NCBI GenBank assembly: GCA_013146195.2
Contig: CM028383.1
Location: 21,103,642 to 21,167,641, forward strand
Direction: 5' to 3'
Source: Codonopsis lanceolata
Lineage: Eukaryota; Streptophyta; Magnoliopsida; Asterales; Campanulaceae
DNA: 64,000 bases
Shown here: positions 25,209-37,222 of the stretch, one piece after another
How the letters are laid out: the number at the start of each line of letters is the position of its first letter
How positions within the stretch are numbered: position 1 is the first letter of the stretch
Notes under the pieces: model-generated
Seen by the model: the letters and a program-made list of their open reading frames with translations, nothing else
Databases searched by the model: none
Told to the model about the DNA's origin: nothing
Made by a program: the position numbers and the translations under genes

Positions 25209-25604
25209 CTGGAAGCTATTCTAGCACAAAAGCCAAAACATAAAATTAAAATTAATCAATCACATCAATTTTCACCTCATTTTGTACGGTGATTTTCGTA
25301 CTCTAAATGGGCCTAGCAAAGAGAGAAGAAACTCCGGGTAAATTCGGATCCATTTACTTGCTCAACTTTATTATCTTTTCGGTTTGTGTTTTGTTTTTTC
25401 AACCTAAAAAGATATAATTAAGTGCAAAAAAACTATAATATCTGTAATGAGCATGAGGTGTGCATGAATCACTGACTCAAATATATTATAATGCATTAAT
25501 TTTAATTACTTAATCTAATTATGTATCGCAATATATTAATTTTTATATCTTGATATATCAATTTTTATTACCTAATTTAATTTTGTACTACGATGCATCA
25601 ACTT

Positions 25605-25830
25605 TAAAACAAAACACACCTTAGAATTACTATACTTTACAAAAAATTACAATTAAGTTATTTGAGCTTAAAATTTTTTGTAGCCACTGTATACGAATTA
25701 TCTTACAATTTAATCCAATTTTTAGATAGATATTAAATTCAAACGTTAATTCATGTTAAATATCTATGTTATCCACGTCTTTTTCATTATAATCTCCCAT
25801 CAACTAAGAAAAAATCTCAGATTCAAAATT
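25605..25830. mobile_element. Relic of one Mutator-like terminal arm
   Basis: The sequence parallels the left arm of the element at 36761, in the same order: AAAACACACCTT, TTACAATTAAGT, a GCCACTGTA block, and a stretch ending GTTAAATA.CTAT. A partner arm is not visible, so this is a solo or truncated end. Confidence 0.5.
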
Positions 25831-26647
25831 TCTCATTTAGTAAGGTGAATTTGGTACCCTCAAAATGTAATAAAGTTGACCAAAAAAATCAAATAAGACT
25901 ATTTCTTTAAAAAGAGAAAGTACTTTAGTTTACATATATTTTGTGTTGTTTTTATTGCTAGTTGCAGCAAGATAATAAGAGAAGGAAAATTTTGAACGTG
26001 TGCCAAGCAATTCCATTGACTAGGAATTCACCTATAAATGTTTTGTTTTTAAATTCTAAATATAATGACTTTTCCATCTACGAATCTTTTTAGAATACCT
26101 TCTGACTTTGTTATGAAAATCTAACACCAATCTTCCAATGAGCTTACTTTCTAGAAGCCTGCCTCCATAGTCCATATACAGTTTATTATTTGTATCAACT
26201 AGCTTGCAATAAGAATTATAATCTTTTTTTTTTTCAAATAAAACAAAAATACATTGTTCTATAAGAGCAAGCACATATCTTTTTGTTCCAATAAATTATT
26301 ATCTAACATCATTTATTATATTTTATGTTGTAAAATGTCAATCATTCAAATAATTATTTTTTAAAAAAACTCCCAATAATATTTAAAGTTTGCTCGAACT
26401 AATATGAATAATGTTGGATCCACTTAATAAATACTATAAATTTGTGTACCAAATAATGTGACATATTATTTGGCATCCACCACGAGTTAAAAAGTGAAGC
26501 ACATGTTATATTATACACAAAATTAAATACTCACATCATTTCACCCAATAGTTAATGTTGAAAAGTCTAATTATCAATAAATATATAACTAACATTAAGT
26601 TAGTTATAATTACAAAAATATTTGAATATAATTAATATGTTAAGTAA

Positions 26648-26785
26648 GTTTCTTGTAAGACGATATTATTGATCTTAATTCGTAAGATGAAGCTTCATTC
26701 TCTCACAATTCAAATCATCAATACACGATAGATCGGACAAGGATGATCCGTCTTACAAAAAGTATGTGTAAAATCATCTTACCTA
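26648..26785. mobile_element. MITE, GTAAGAC family (degenerate copy)
   Basis: It contains TTGTAAGACGATATTATTGA, then AATTCGTAAGATGAAGCTTC and GATCCGTCTTACAAAAAGTA, in the same order as in the copies at 16374 and 46623. Confidence 0.55.
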
Positions 26786-27286
26786 AATTTTTATCATATG
26801 TTAATACTAAATTTAAAGATAAAGTTGAAATGTTATAAAGATGATAAGTATAATTTTTTAAAAATAAACTTCGAATTGTTTTTTTAAAAAATAATTTAAA
26901 CTGAAAGTAAGCATCCATAGATATTTTACCCGAAACAAAAATAAAATGAGTATTCGTACGGTAACAATTGCATTTAATAGTGGAGGAGGCTGATATGTCA
27001 CCAACTCACCATAGTGACAAAGCACGGGAGCAACCGAGCAAGTAGGCAACAATAATGAGTGTGTTGAGTCTGTAGACTAGTAATAAGAGTAAATTAATTG
27101 CCAAAGCAGCAGCACATGATGTATGCCCCTCGCCTTTCCCAGTCTCCCCCCAATTTGTATGAATCTTAGGTTTACCGTTTACGTAACACCAATTGTTTGC
27201 CTGGAGTGGGGAGGGTGCCGGTCAAAGACTCATTTAACGCGCCCCCTTTTGGATACCGACTAACAAGGCCAAACACATTTAATTTT

Positions 27287-28655
27287 GAGATAATTACAAA
27301 AAAAAAATCCTGACATATTTTAGGTTTTGTAAAATTAATCACGTGTATTTGTATTGATTTTCATCTTATTAAACATCCACATATTATCATTTTTACAATT
27401 AAAACCTTCCGTCAAAAAAATGTTAATTATTTTAATGAGAAACTGAGTTGGTTGCCAACAAGGCATCTGACGTGGACACATGTGACAACCAAATTATATC
27501 TTCCACGTTTTTTTTATTGTAAATTAAACTTTTTACATTTTTTTTGTTTTTCACAATGAACCTTGATCAAACTAGTTACTATCTCCCGTTATTTTTATTA
27601 CAAATTAAACCTTGTATATTTTTCTATTTTGTAATATGAACCTTGTGAGAAAACCATATTTTGGGTATATATATTCATTTCATCCAAAAAAACATTCACC
27701 TTATTTTCTAACAATCCATTCCATTATATTTGTTATTTCACGATGAACACAGTTCGCTGTTATTATGGAAGGATGACTATAATACGAACATCATGAACCG
27801 ATCAAAATCTAGGAAGAAGGTTGGTAATATTAGAAAGCTTGACATAAATTCATTTAAATAAAAAATTGAAATAATCAAAACATATAATATTTTGTAGTAA
27901 AATATAAAATTTAAAGTATATATATTTTATTCCAATTGTTGTAGGAAATTAAAAATAGTTAGGTTGTTAGAGGTTATTTTATGGTGGAATTTTTGTGGAT
28001 GGCCTTACTTGCTAAAAATATATTTTTTTAGTAGTTTTTTAGATTGTGGGTGTATTTATTAATGTGATTTAGTATTTTGATTTGGTTTTTTATATTTTTT
28101 ATTTATGATCATTTAATATAGAAAAATACAACCTTCTTTCTAGATGATCGGTCCAAGATGTTCGCATGACAATCGTTCTTCCATAATGACAACGAAATGT
28201 GTTCATCGTGAAATAACCAATATAATGGAATAGATTGTTAGAGAATGTTTTTTTTTTTTTGGATGAAATGGGTATATATATACCCAAAATCTGGTTTTCT
28301 CACAAGGTTCATATTACCAAAAAAAAATGTATAAGGTGTAATTTGCAATAAAAATGGTGGGGAGATAACAATTGGTTTGACCAAGGTTTATTGTACAAGA
28401 CAAAAAAATATAAAAGGTTTAATTTATAATAGAAAACTCGGCAAATATAATTTGGTTGCCACATGTCCACATCAACTACCTTGTTAGCAATCAACTCTGC
28501 TTCCCGTTAAAAAAATTAACACCTCTTTAACGGAAGGTTTTAATTAAAAAAATAAAAATAATTGGAGGTTCAATTGGGTGAAAATCAATACACATAATTA
28601 ATTTTGTAAAACGTAAAATAAGCCTAGGTTTTTTTTTTTTTTTTGCAATTATCTC
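27287..28655. mobile_element. Mutator-like element with very long inverted arms
   Basis: It starts GAGATAATTAC and ends GCAATTATCTC, flanked by the exact 9-mer TTTAATTTT on both sides (27278-27286 and 28656-28664), the target size of Mutator-like elements. The arms are roughly 530 bp each (about 27287-27830 and 28125-28655). For example, ATTTCACGATGAACACA on the left meets TGTGTTCATCGTGAAAT on the right (one mismatch). Only about 300 bp of AT-rich spacer lies between them. No ORF is present. Confidence 0.85.
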
Positions 28656-28789
28656 TTTAATTTTTAGTAAATGGTTCATTCTATAGTCGATTTATGTTGT
28701 TAATGTCTTTACCAACAGCGAAAATGGAAATATTTTTTTAGCGAGGGTATATTTCTCAAATAAGCTATATCTAATTGTTTAGCACTAAA

Positions 28790-29030
28790 TTATACTTCTT
28801 CTGTTCCACCTAAAGAGCTCTCATTTAGAAAGTCTAATTATTAAAGGATATGTTAATGTTATTAAAGTTAAACATAATTACAAAAATAATTAAACAGAAA
28901 TAATATACTTCCAATACAAATAAAGGGTAAATATTATAAAAATTATAAGCATAATTTTTAAAAATAATTTTTTAAAGTGAAATATCTCAAAATAATATAT
29001 TAGACTCTTTACTTAAAAGAGTGGGAGTAT
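28790..29030. mobile_element. Stowaway-like MITE, decayed
   Basis: The left end TACTTCTTCTGTTCC and the right end AAAGAGTGGGAGTA resemble Stowaway termini. The interior (AAAGTCTAATTATTAAAGG, CATAATTACAAAAATAATT) recurs in part near 26565-26640. Confidence 0.45.
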
Positions 29031-29113
29031 GCATCATTCATTCTTATTCCTTTAATTTCTTCGAAGGCTAAAAAAACTTAAGAAAAGTATGCGGCCACCT
29101 TTTAATTTTAGTA

Positions 29114-30472
29114 GGCAAAACACACAAATGGATGACCCAACTTTACCCCTTTTTGTAATTCGGCCATCGAAACTTTGAATCATCTATTTTGGTCACCCTA
29201 CTTTTGTTCTGTTGCAAGCGAGCCCATTTTCTAACGCCCGTTAGACAAGGACGTTAAGTTTAAGTCAAAATTCCTATTTTACCCCTGTTAATATCAAAAA
29301 GGGGGACTGTTCATAGCGAGAGAGGAGTCCATAACCCAGCCCATTAATTCAGTACTATAGTTTCTGTGATGGATCAACGAAGAATACCAGAGATAGCGAC
29401 CAGATGGGTTGTTGATGAAGGCGATTGATAGGGACGGCGGCGGTGCTCTGTTGGGAGGCGGAAGAGCTGGAAGATGGCAGCTAGACAGGGCAGCGAAGAA
29501 TACGCAGAGCTAGTGCGTCGGCGGTGGAACAGTAGAGAGGTGATTCGCTGGATTCAGAGGGGGAAGTTGTCGGTTGCTACATCGGGTCGGCATGAGAAAC
29601 AGAAGCCGATCGTCAACCGTGACAGAGCAAGAGAGAGAAAAGGGAAAAATTACTGGAGGTGGAGGGAATAGACACGAGGGAGTCGGAGGCCAACTGATCT
29701 AGAGCCAGGCGAATCTAGGTGAGAGAAACTGAGAGAGGAAGGAGGATGCCAGCCATGGATGAACGCCTGATCTGAGTGGAGAATCAGAGAAGTGGCCGGC
29801 ATGATTGTGGTTGAAGATGGAGAGAGAGCAGACTGAGAGGGGAGAGAAGAAAGAGATCGATGTTTTCTATGTTGGGCTTTCTTCCCATTTCCTTTTTTTT
29901 TCTTTATTAAACCTTCCGCTCCAACAATCTGTAGTGCTTGCGATCGCAAAGTCAAAGGTGTATGCGACCACATTCTAAAAAAATCAAAATTAAGACGATC
30001 TCAGTAGACCTTGCCATCGCAAGAAAAAGAGATTACAACTGCAAGGTAAGTTTCTAAGACAATGGACTGTTCGTCTGCCATCCCGTCGATCAAGTACTTA
30101 CCTCAAAGATGAAGCGGATGAGCATATCTCCGCCTTTGGTCAACAAATCTCCCTCCACTGTTGCATCTCTGTTTCAGATCTGGCGAAGGTTGTAGATTAG
30201 ACGAAGATTTGGTTGAGTCGGTGAGGTTGAATCTCTCATAGGATGCACCATTGATGAATCTTCGTTGAACTGGGCAACATTGATGAACTATGTTTTTAAC
30301 ATTATTTTTTCCTATTTTACCCATAAAGTTAACGTTTTGGTCTAACGGGCGTTAGAAAATGGGTTTGCTTGCAACAGAACAAAAGTAGAGTGATCAAAAT
30401 AGATGATTCAAAGTTTCGGTGGTCGAATTGCAAAAAGGGGTAAAGTTTGATGACCCATTTGTGTGTTTTGCC
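29114..30472. mobile_element. Mutator-like element with GC-rich unknown interior
   Basis: The ends GGCAAAACACACAAATGG and CCATTTGTGTGTTTTGCC (the latter with one base changed in the genome) open arms of about 170 bp. The flanks ATTTTAGTA and ATTTTAATA match at 8 of 9 bases, consistent with a 9-bp target duplication. The interior at about 29380-30250 is much GC-richer than its surroundings and gives open stretches on both strands (29474-29671 plus, 29650-29973 minus). None is recognisable. It may be captured host sequence. Confidence 0.8.
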
Positions 30473-30478
30473 ATTTTA

Positions 30479-31022
30479 ATAAATAAAATGTACTGAAATG
30501 GGTAGTTGTAATGGATAAGTAACATTTATTATGGATTAGCCCTTTCTTTTTAGTACACCAAACACAATAAGTTTTTCAAAAAGTATATCTCTATAATCTC
30601 TGTAACATTTAAATATCTTCATATTTAATATTAACATATTAATTATGTTTAATAAAAAAATACTCCTTCCGTGCCTAAATACGTCCTAATTGAACCGACG
30701 CATAATTTAAAAAAAAAACAATTAACTTGATTATTTATATTAGTTTAATAATAAATAAAATGTACAGAAATGGGTAGTTGTAATGGATAAGTAACATTTA
30801 TTATGGATTAGCCCTTTCTTTTTAGTACACCAAACACAATAAGTTTTTCGAAAATTATATCTCTATAATCTCCGTAAGATTTAAATATCTTCATATTTAA
30901 TATTAACATATTAATTATGTTTAACAAAAAAATACTCCTTCCGTGCCTAAGTACATCCTAATTGAACCGACGCATAATTTAAGAAAAAACAATTAACTTG
31001 ATTATTTATATTAGTTTAATAT
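30479..31022. repeat. Direct tandem duplication, unit 272 bp
   Basis: AAATAAAATGTACTGAAATG starts at 30481 and recurs with one change at 30753. The order of words then runs in parallel to about 31022 with only scattered substitutions. Both units include the left end of a Stowaway-like MITE (ACTCCTTCCGTGCCTAA). Confidence 0.85.
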
Positions 31023-31190
31023 GTAGTTTCCTTTAAAGTCCATGTGTATGTAACCTATAATTAAAATAAAGTGAAAAAATAAGAATAAAATGGTAAAAAT
31101 AATGTTCTAAAAAAATAAGTTTCAAATTGAACAATTATTTTGAGACAGACGAAAAAAACAGACAATAATTTAAGAACAAATGGAGTATAT
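30658..31190. mobile_element. Stowaway-like MITE, left half duplicated
   Basis: Left ends occur at about 30661 and 30933 (TACTCCTTCCGTGCCTAA), and one right end near 31168-31187 (TTAAGAACAAATGGAGTATA). The extra left end comes from the 272-bp tandem duplication. Confidence 0.55.
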
Positions 31191-31239
31191 AATTATGAGA
31201 CTCAAATGTAATTATGATGCTCTTCTATGTATTTATGTA

Positions 31240-31595
31240 AGGGCTTCTCCATTGTTATTTTATGATTACTTTCCAATTAAAAAATCAAAAATTTGTCTAC
31301 CATTGTTGGCTTCTTAAATACCACATAAAAAAGAGAAGATAATTGACTTCTTAAATAAGAAGTTGGGGAGTAGAAAGAGAGGGTGGGACAGGACAGGCGT
31401 ACAGCCTCTTTTTGTGGGGTGTGCGTGGGGAAGGTTTTGTTTTTATTAGATGGTGTTAAATTTAACATTTTTTTGTGTAAAAAAATTATACAACGGAAAA
31501 GATATATTCTTAAGAAGGTAAGAAGATAAAAATGTGTAAGTAACAGTAAAACTCAGTTAAGAAATTGTAATATATAACATTGGGGATGCTCTAAT
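31240..31595. mobile_element. PIF/Tourist-like MITE
   Basis: The left end TAAGGGCTTCTCCATTGTT pairs with the right end AACATTGGGGATGCTCTAA. The right half, read on the minus strand, runs parallel to the start of the copy at 63738 (ACACATTTTTATCTT, CCTTCCCCACRCACA words in the same order). TAA at both edges fits a 3-bp target duplication. Confidence 0.6.
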
Positions 31596-33035
31596 ATATA
31601 TACCAGGCGGTGGGACCACGCATGATGAGACTCGACAATAAAGATGACCGACCCAAGAGAAAATTGGTAAATGCCGTGTAACCGACGATTTTTGACATTT
31701 CAAAAGGAGTCAAACCTGGCAGCCTCTGAATTTTGACCCCAAAGCGTTCCATGATTCCATGATCGTTCGTAATCAAGGAGTTGGAGAGCAGCCCCTCAAA
31801 CAAGTACCAAACGCGTATTTTACCTTGAACTGAGATGTTGGGAAATATTTTGAGACTTCCTCAGCGAATTATAATATCTTGAAGCTCTGAGAAAATATCA
31901 GCTCATGCTATCAGGAAATTGACAATCAGATGCCAAGTTCAAGTAGATCCCATAAAGTGTTATCAAGGTTGAATAAGGGGCGAGGCGCTGTAACACTCGA
32001 AATGTCATGTACCAGCTAAGAATACAGCACACCTATTATTGCCCACTGTTTACCACTCCCTCCATTCCGAAACTCTTTGGCCGGAGCGAAGGGAGTAGCA
32101 CTTTTTGATGCATACCAGTACTTCCTACCCTATCACCATCGTTCATTTTCTATAACCCTATCTCCCAGCTATCAATAAGAACCTAAGAAGTTTATAATAT
32201 GTCCAAGGTACAAATGAACTGATTCACCGGCCACCAACCCTCTCCATTGCACAGACATATGCTAGATATAACCTTTTAATTTCAAGTGATCACTAATTCC
32301 GAGTTGCGAAGTCTGCCAAGTCACAGGGATACATATCTTCAACAAAATTGGTAAGTGAAGGAAAAGTAACATTTGCAAAAGAGAGATTGGCACTACCTTG
32401 ACTTGTACCATGGCAAAGGAAGCTTACTGACCACAAACCAGCATTCTCCTGAGCTTTCAAGAGAAAATGCAGGCTGAGAGGGGAGCAGCTTCCTTTTCAG
32501 CCGATCCAGTCAAAAAGGTATACATATAATCGATCGGTTGTACAGCTGGCAAAATATCAAATAAATGATGAAAATTCAGTAACATTGAGATGATACAACT
32601 CCAGAAGCTTTTTATGTAAAACCAGGGCAGAAGCTTTTTGAAGTAAAACCTAGTCAGATACTAAATGGTGTTGGGGTGAGTGCCGGAGATTGTAGAATTC
32701 TACAAATATTGCTCCCATAGCAACAAGCTGCTCCCAAACTTTGAATCAGATATATGATTACGAACATCCATCCACGGTCCAAGTGTTACAAAAGAGTGAG
32801 GTCTAAATTTTAAGCAAACGGTACAAACACTTTCATACATATACATAGTTGGCATTACATAAGATAGCAAACTAGTATAAATCACCTTAACATTGACATG
32901 ACCTAACGGATTAGCCACACAATAGCAATTACTATATTTCCTAATATACCACACATACTTACCAACCAAAGGACAGAAAAGCCCATACCTACAAGTACAG
33001 CGTGAATATAGGAGGTACTTCAGCTTCACTGAATT
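31596..33035. other. No gene seen; BPS1 3' flank to the right
   Basis: A palindromic Stowaway remnant lies at about 32048-32092 (CACTCCCTCCATTCC and GGAGCGAAGGGAGTAG). The open minus frame at 31591-31803 shows no known motif. From about 32640 upward this is probably the BPS1 3' UTR and its flank. Confidence 0.4.
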
Positions 33036-34094
33036 TCACCTCACAGCTTGCCTTTCGATATTGTTACCTGCAATTGTGCCTGTAGCATTACCTCCCACTC
33101 TAAGGTTTCCAAGCAAAGCATCACGACCAGTTAGAACAATTTGGAAGAAACCATCCACTTCCTTCGTAAGATGATCTAATCCTACTGAAAGCTTATCTGC
33201 GCTCTTCCCTAGCTCTGTACTATGATTCTTGAATGCTTCAGCTTCAACAGGGTCCACTCCATCTTGTATCATGGGGAACAACTTCTTTACACTTTGATCA
33301 ACTGCTTCAAGCTCTTTCACTACTGTAACCCTCCCATTGGCATACAAGTTTCTAATTTCCCCATTTACAAAAGTCTGCACATCATAAAACGCTTCTCCCC
33401 ACAAGCATGTTTCAGGGACCAGTAAATCAATCATCTTCTTAGCAGAACCAGAAAAGGCAGCAGCAAAGATACTACAGACAAATACAGTTTCGACCTTCAC
33501 TCCATACATAGCTCGCATCAAGACCTTTCCTTTAGCAGAGTTCTTGATCTTTGGCAAGTTCAGTGTTTCAGTTAAATTGCCTAAAATGCCAAAACAGTTC
33601 TCAAGTCTTGGGTTTTTAGAGCTAATATGCTGCCTCCAGCTTTGAAGTGAAGAACTGGCACGAACAAGCTGCATTGAAGGGGTGGAGTTCAAGTTATGCA
33701 AGGCACATTGAAGAAGAAGTTGACCTTGATTGAGCCTCGAGAGCTCGGAGCTGAAGGCAATACAGATATCAAGCAACTTCACGCTATTGTCCAAGTACAC
33801 ATCAACCCATTTATCATCCCAATCGCATACAGGGAGTTCCAGTGCAGTGATAAGGTCTTTCACATCAGAGTGAGTCTTAGAAAGAGACTCCATGGCTGTT
33901 TTCATCCATGATAGGCTAAGGACATCCTCCATGTGCACTGGCTTCAGCTTTTTAAGCCTCTGCGCCAAGTTCTCCTCAAATGTGTTCAGAATAGAAAGTA
34001 ACCTAGGGGACAAAGATGAACCCTTGGGTAACATCATTTTAAATGGATTTCCAAATGGGAAGAAAGGTCTGGTAGGTTCCTGTGGACGACTCAT
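33036..34094 (-). CDS. BPS1: BYPASS1 (BPS1) family protein
   Basis: An uninterrupted 352-codon frame, the usual length for this plant-specific family (Arabidopsis BPS1 is about 350). The start MSRPQEPTRPFFPFGNPFK is the conserved N-terminus. Further signatures are LSWMKTAMESL (60-70), LELPVCDWDDKWVDVYLD (85-102), SSELSRLNQGQLLLQ, NSAKGKVLMRAMYGVKV, FAAAFSGS and EVDGFFQIVLTGRDALLGNLR. In Arabidopsis, BPS1 prevents production of a root-derived mobile signal that arrests shoot growth; its biochemical role is not settled. The ATG at 34094 is the conserved start. The leader is probably split: an acceptor CTGCAG lies just upstream of the ATG and a good donor (CG-GTGAGT) lies at 36298 on the minus strand. 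No defect is seen in the coding region. Confidence 0.93.
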   Translation of the reverse strand: MSRPQEPTRPFFPFGNPFKMMLPKGSSLSPRLLSILNTFEENLAQRLKKLKPVHMEDVLSLSWMKTAMESLSKTHSDVKDLITALELPVCDWDDKWVDVYLDNSVKLLDICIAFSSELSRLNQGQLLLQCALHNLNSTPSMQLVRASSSLQSWRQHISSKNPRLENCFGILGNLTETLNLPKIKNSAKGKVLMRAMYGVKVETVFVCSIFAAAFSGSAKKMIDLLVPETCLWGEAFYDVQTFVNGEIRNLYANGRVTVVKELEAVDQSVKKLFPMIQDGVDPVEAEAFKNHSTELGKSADKLSVGLDHLTKEVDGFFQIVLTGRDALLGNLRVGGNATGTIAGNNIERQAVR

Positions 34095-34106
34095 TTCAAT
34101 GTACAG

Positions 34107-36298
34107 CTGCAGAAGTCAAAAATACAAAGGAGAAAATGATTAGAAGCTACTTACCGTTTTTATCTAATTTGATTGGCAGTTTAATGATTAGTTAAACATT
34201 AAAATTAGATAATTAGATTTCATACATGTTGGCTATAATTTGACTATTTTTAGTACTTGTTCACATCAAGAAAATACTAGACTAACTAAAATTACTCTCC
34301 TAAATCCTAATTATTAACAAACTCTATAAAGACTAGACTCGACTTAAACTTAAATACTCATTTATGAGGGGTAAGAAAGAACAGAAGTCATTAGCAATTA
34401 TAAAACACAAGGACTTGCATGCATAGTTGTCAAAGTCGAGAGGCGCTAAAAAGTCGATAGGTCCAAATTTGAGGCGAGAGGCGAGGCGCTAAAAAGGCGC
34501 TCAAGAAATAATATACATATATATATACAGTTTAACAAATTTCAACAAAAACATGTCAAATAGATAAATATGGGAATAAACTGTACATTAAAGATTGTTA
34601 AATATGGTAAATATTATAGAATAATTATAGGAGAGTAATTGTAGGAAAATAATTATAGGAGATTTGATTTATACTTTCCTAAAATAGATCCTAAAAAGTT
34701 TATAAATCTGTACAGTACATAAATAAAAAAAAATCCAGCTACCAATTAAATAGAATTAGACCAAAAATAACTTGAAACTGCCCCAATCCAAAAACCAAGC
34801 AAGAGACTAACATGTATAGTCCCTGGCGATCAGGTCTGTGGACGTCCGGCGAAAAATTCCGGCACCGGCACCGGCGCGTGACTCCAATTCCGGCGACCTC
34901 CGGCGACGACGAAGGTACAGATCTGTTCGCCTACTCACGGTGATAGCAGATCTGGCCTTAGATTGGATCAAAAGTGAAGATCGGAGGCTAGATCTGGAAT
35001 TGAAATTTCTCGGCTATCCTTGTCCGGTGTATCCGAATTTAAAAATAAAAGAAAAAAACCTAAGTGTGCGACTTTAACAATCTCTTAGCGACTGTCGCCT
35101 GGAAAAGAAGCGCCAAAGTCGACGACTTTTCATCGACTTATGCACATCGACTCGCCTAGCCTTCCTGAAGCGCCGATGCCTCGCCTCGCCTGAGGCGCCA
35201 AAGGCGCTCGCCTTTAACAACTATGCTTGCATGTCCAACAACATTAACTAGAGAGCTTTATAAGCAAATCTAAGCACTTGTCACCGTTTGATGACTATTC
35301 AATTACTAGAAACCATGACCTGGAACATCAAGAAATCTTCAAGTGCTCTTCTCATATGCAAGAGTAATTTCCAAATGAAAGTAAGTAAACTGCCTGAATA
35401 ATGACCTGGAACAAATGAACGGAAGGTAGTGATTTATTTTCTAGGAAACGTAAAAAATAAAATCATGGTGTTCTTTAATCGAAATCCATACCATTGCCCT
35501 CCTCATCTTGCAATTTTTAAGAGGAAATAGAAGTTTGAGGACTACATAATCCCAAAATTTTCTTTTCTTTCCTGTTGACAATACTTTATCTTCTTTCAAA
35601 GATTTTTTTTTTGATGGACAAGTATGGCCCCTTGATAACCAAGGAAACGCTTTGGCCTTGAGTGCGCATGCCACAATCTTTTAATGACTTGACCCTTCCT
35701 CCCCAGCATCTTCAATCTAAACATGTAAATATCTACTCCACAAAAAGAATATCAGGTGAACCCGGCAGTCTGTACTCCTTAAAAAAAGAGGACGCTTGCT
35801 CTAAATTATTGAAAATATGCCCAGAAACAACTCCCCCAAACCATACCCCGAAAAACACCCAAACACCACAAAGAAGAAGCAACCCATCAGTCTCGACTAA
35901 CAGAGTCTACCAAATGAATCGTCCATCTCCCATGAGAAAAAATAATTGACCGCAGAGCTTTTTATGTATCCCGCTACAGTAAAAACAAAAAAAAAACTCA
36001 AATTTTTCTGTTTTAAAACATACTCGACTGGCTCCCTTAAGCTAAAGAAGTAATAAAAATAAGAATCAAACAAACCAAAAATTCAAATAAGATGAATCAT
36101 TTCACTACCAATTCTTAATTAAATCATTTCCTGAATAATTACAGATCTACCGTTAAAAGCAGCAATTCAACCAGTAACTAGTCAGATCTGAAACTTATGT
36201 ACACATAAAAACAATAATTCAGCCAGAAAAATAATTAGATCTAAAATGAATCATACAAAACTCAAAGTCTCAAACAATAACGAAATTAAAACACTCAC
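34107..36298 (-). other. Putative BPS1 leader intron
   Basis: Minus-strand CTGCAG ends at 34107, 12 bases before the ATG, and GTGAGTGT begins at 36298, which would make a 2.2 kb intron in the 5' UTR. The candidate leader exon is about 36299-36600, a CT-rich stretch (on the minus strand) ending TTTCTTTTTCTCTTATC-like. The intron would contain the hAT element at 34422-35225. This is inferred from splice words only. Confidence 0.4.
34422..35225. mobile_element. Non-autonomous hAT element with perfect 8-bp target duplication
   Basis: CATAGTTGTCAAAGTCGAG at the left pairs with CTCGCCTTTAACAACTATG at the right. The flanks are CTTGCATG at 34414-34421 and 35226-35233, an exact 8-bp duplication. Subterminal parts are unusually rich in GGCGAGGCGC words, so they hold many CG sites in an AT-rich setting. 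No transposase frame is present. Confidence 0.85.
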
Positions 36299-37222
36299 CG
36301 TAAAGTAAGCAGTCAGATAGTCAAATTAAACGGTAGATCCAAACAATCAAAAGCTAAATCTCAAAATTTACAACCGAAAATTCTTCAACATCTGCAAAAA
36401 AAACTCAACATCTGCAAAAAACTCAAAACCCTAAGTATAATTTAAAAAATCTAAATATACGGATCAGAGGGTAAGTGTTAGAGGGAGAGGTCGTACATGA
36501 CGGGGTCGTACTGTAGTGTACAGACAGATCGGAATCGGCTACGAAGTCGGTGGAAAACGCGGAGAGAGAGAGATAAGAGAAAAAGATAGGGTTTCGTTGA
36601 AGTTTTCACCAATCGTTTTTGTGTGTGTGTTTTCTTTGTGAAATGGTAAAGCTTAAAGTGATAAAGCTTTGATGACCGTTGAAAAGATCTATAGTCTGTG
36701 CTACTTACACGTGTTGTAGTTTGGTCGAACCAAAAACTTATTTGCCAAATTTTATAAAAGGCAAAACACACCTTCGGCCCACCGTATTTTTCAAAACATT
36801 ACAATTAAGTCACTGAGACGTCAAAATTTTCGGGATGGCCACTGTACCAGACTTATCTTGCACGTTAACCCCTTTTTTGGATGGACGTTAACTTAGGTTA
36901 AATACCTATTTTGCCCCTAAGTTCATCATCATCATCCATTCCGTTCAAACTGAGAAAAAAACGCATATTCAAACCCAGATATAAAGAATTGTATATGTGG
37001 TTTTTCAATAAAAAAACACCCCAATGAAGCGGTATGTTATCAATTATCATTTCCTTTCACGAATTGTTTAGTTTTTGCTGCTGCTGCTGCTTTTTGCCCT
37101 CGTTAATTAGAGTTGTTAACCCCTTTAATTTCATTTTCATAGAAGAGACTGCATACATGTTTAGGATTGGAGAAGGAAAGCAAGATTTATCTCGAGGACT
37201 CGGGAGATTAGATTCAAAATAA

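Noticed and set aside
33222..33911. Plus-strand frames inside the BPS1 region
   Set aside because: Shadows of the conserved BPS1 frame on the opposite strand.
34838..35077. 79-codon Arg-rich frame
   Set aside because: It lies inside a hAT element and is produced by its CG-rich subterminal repeats.
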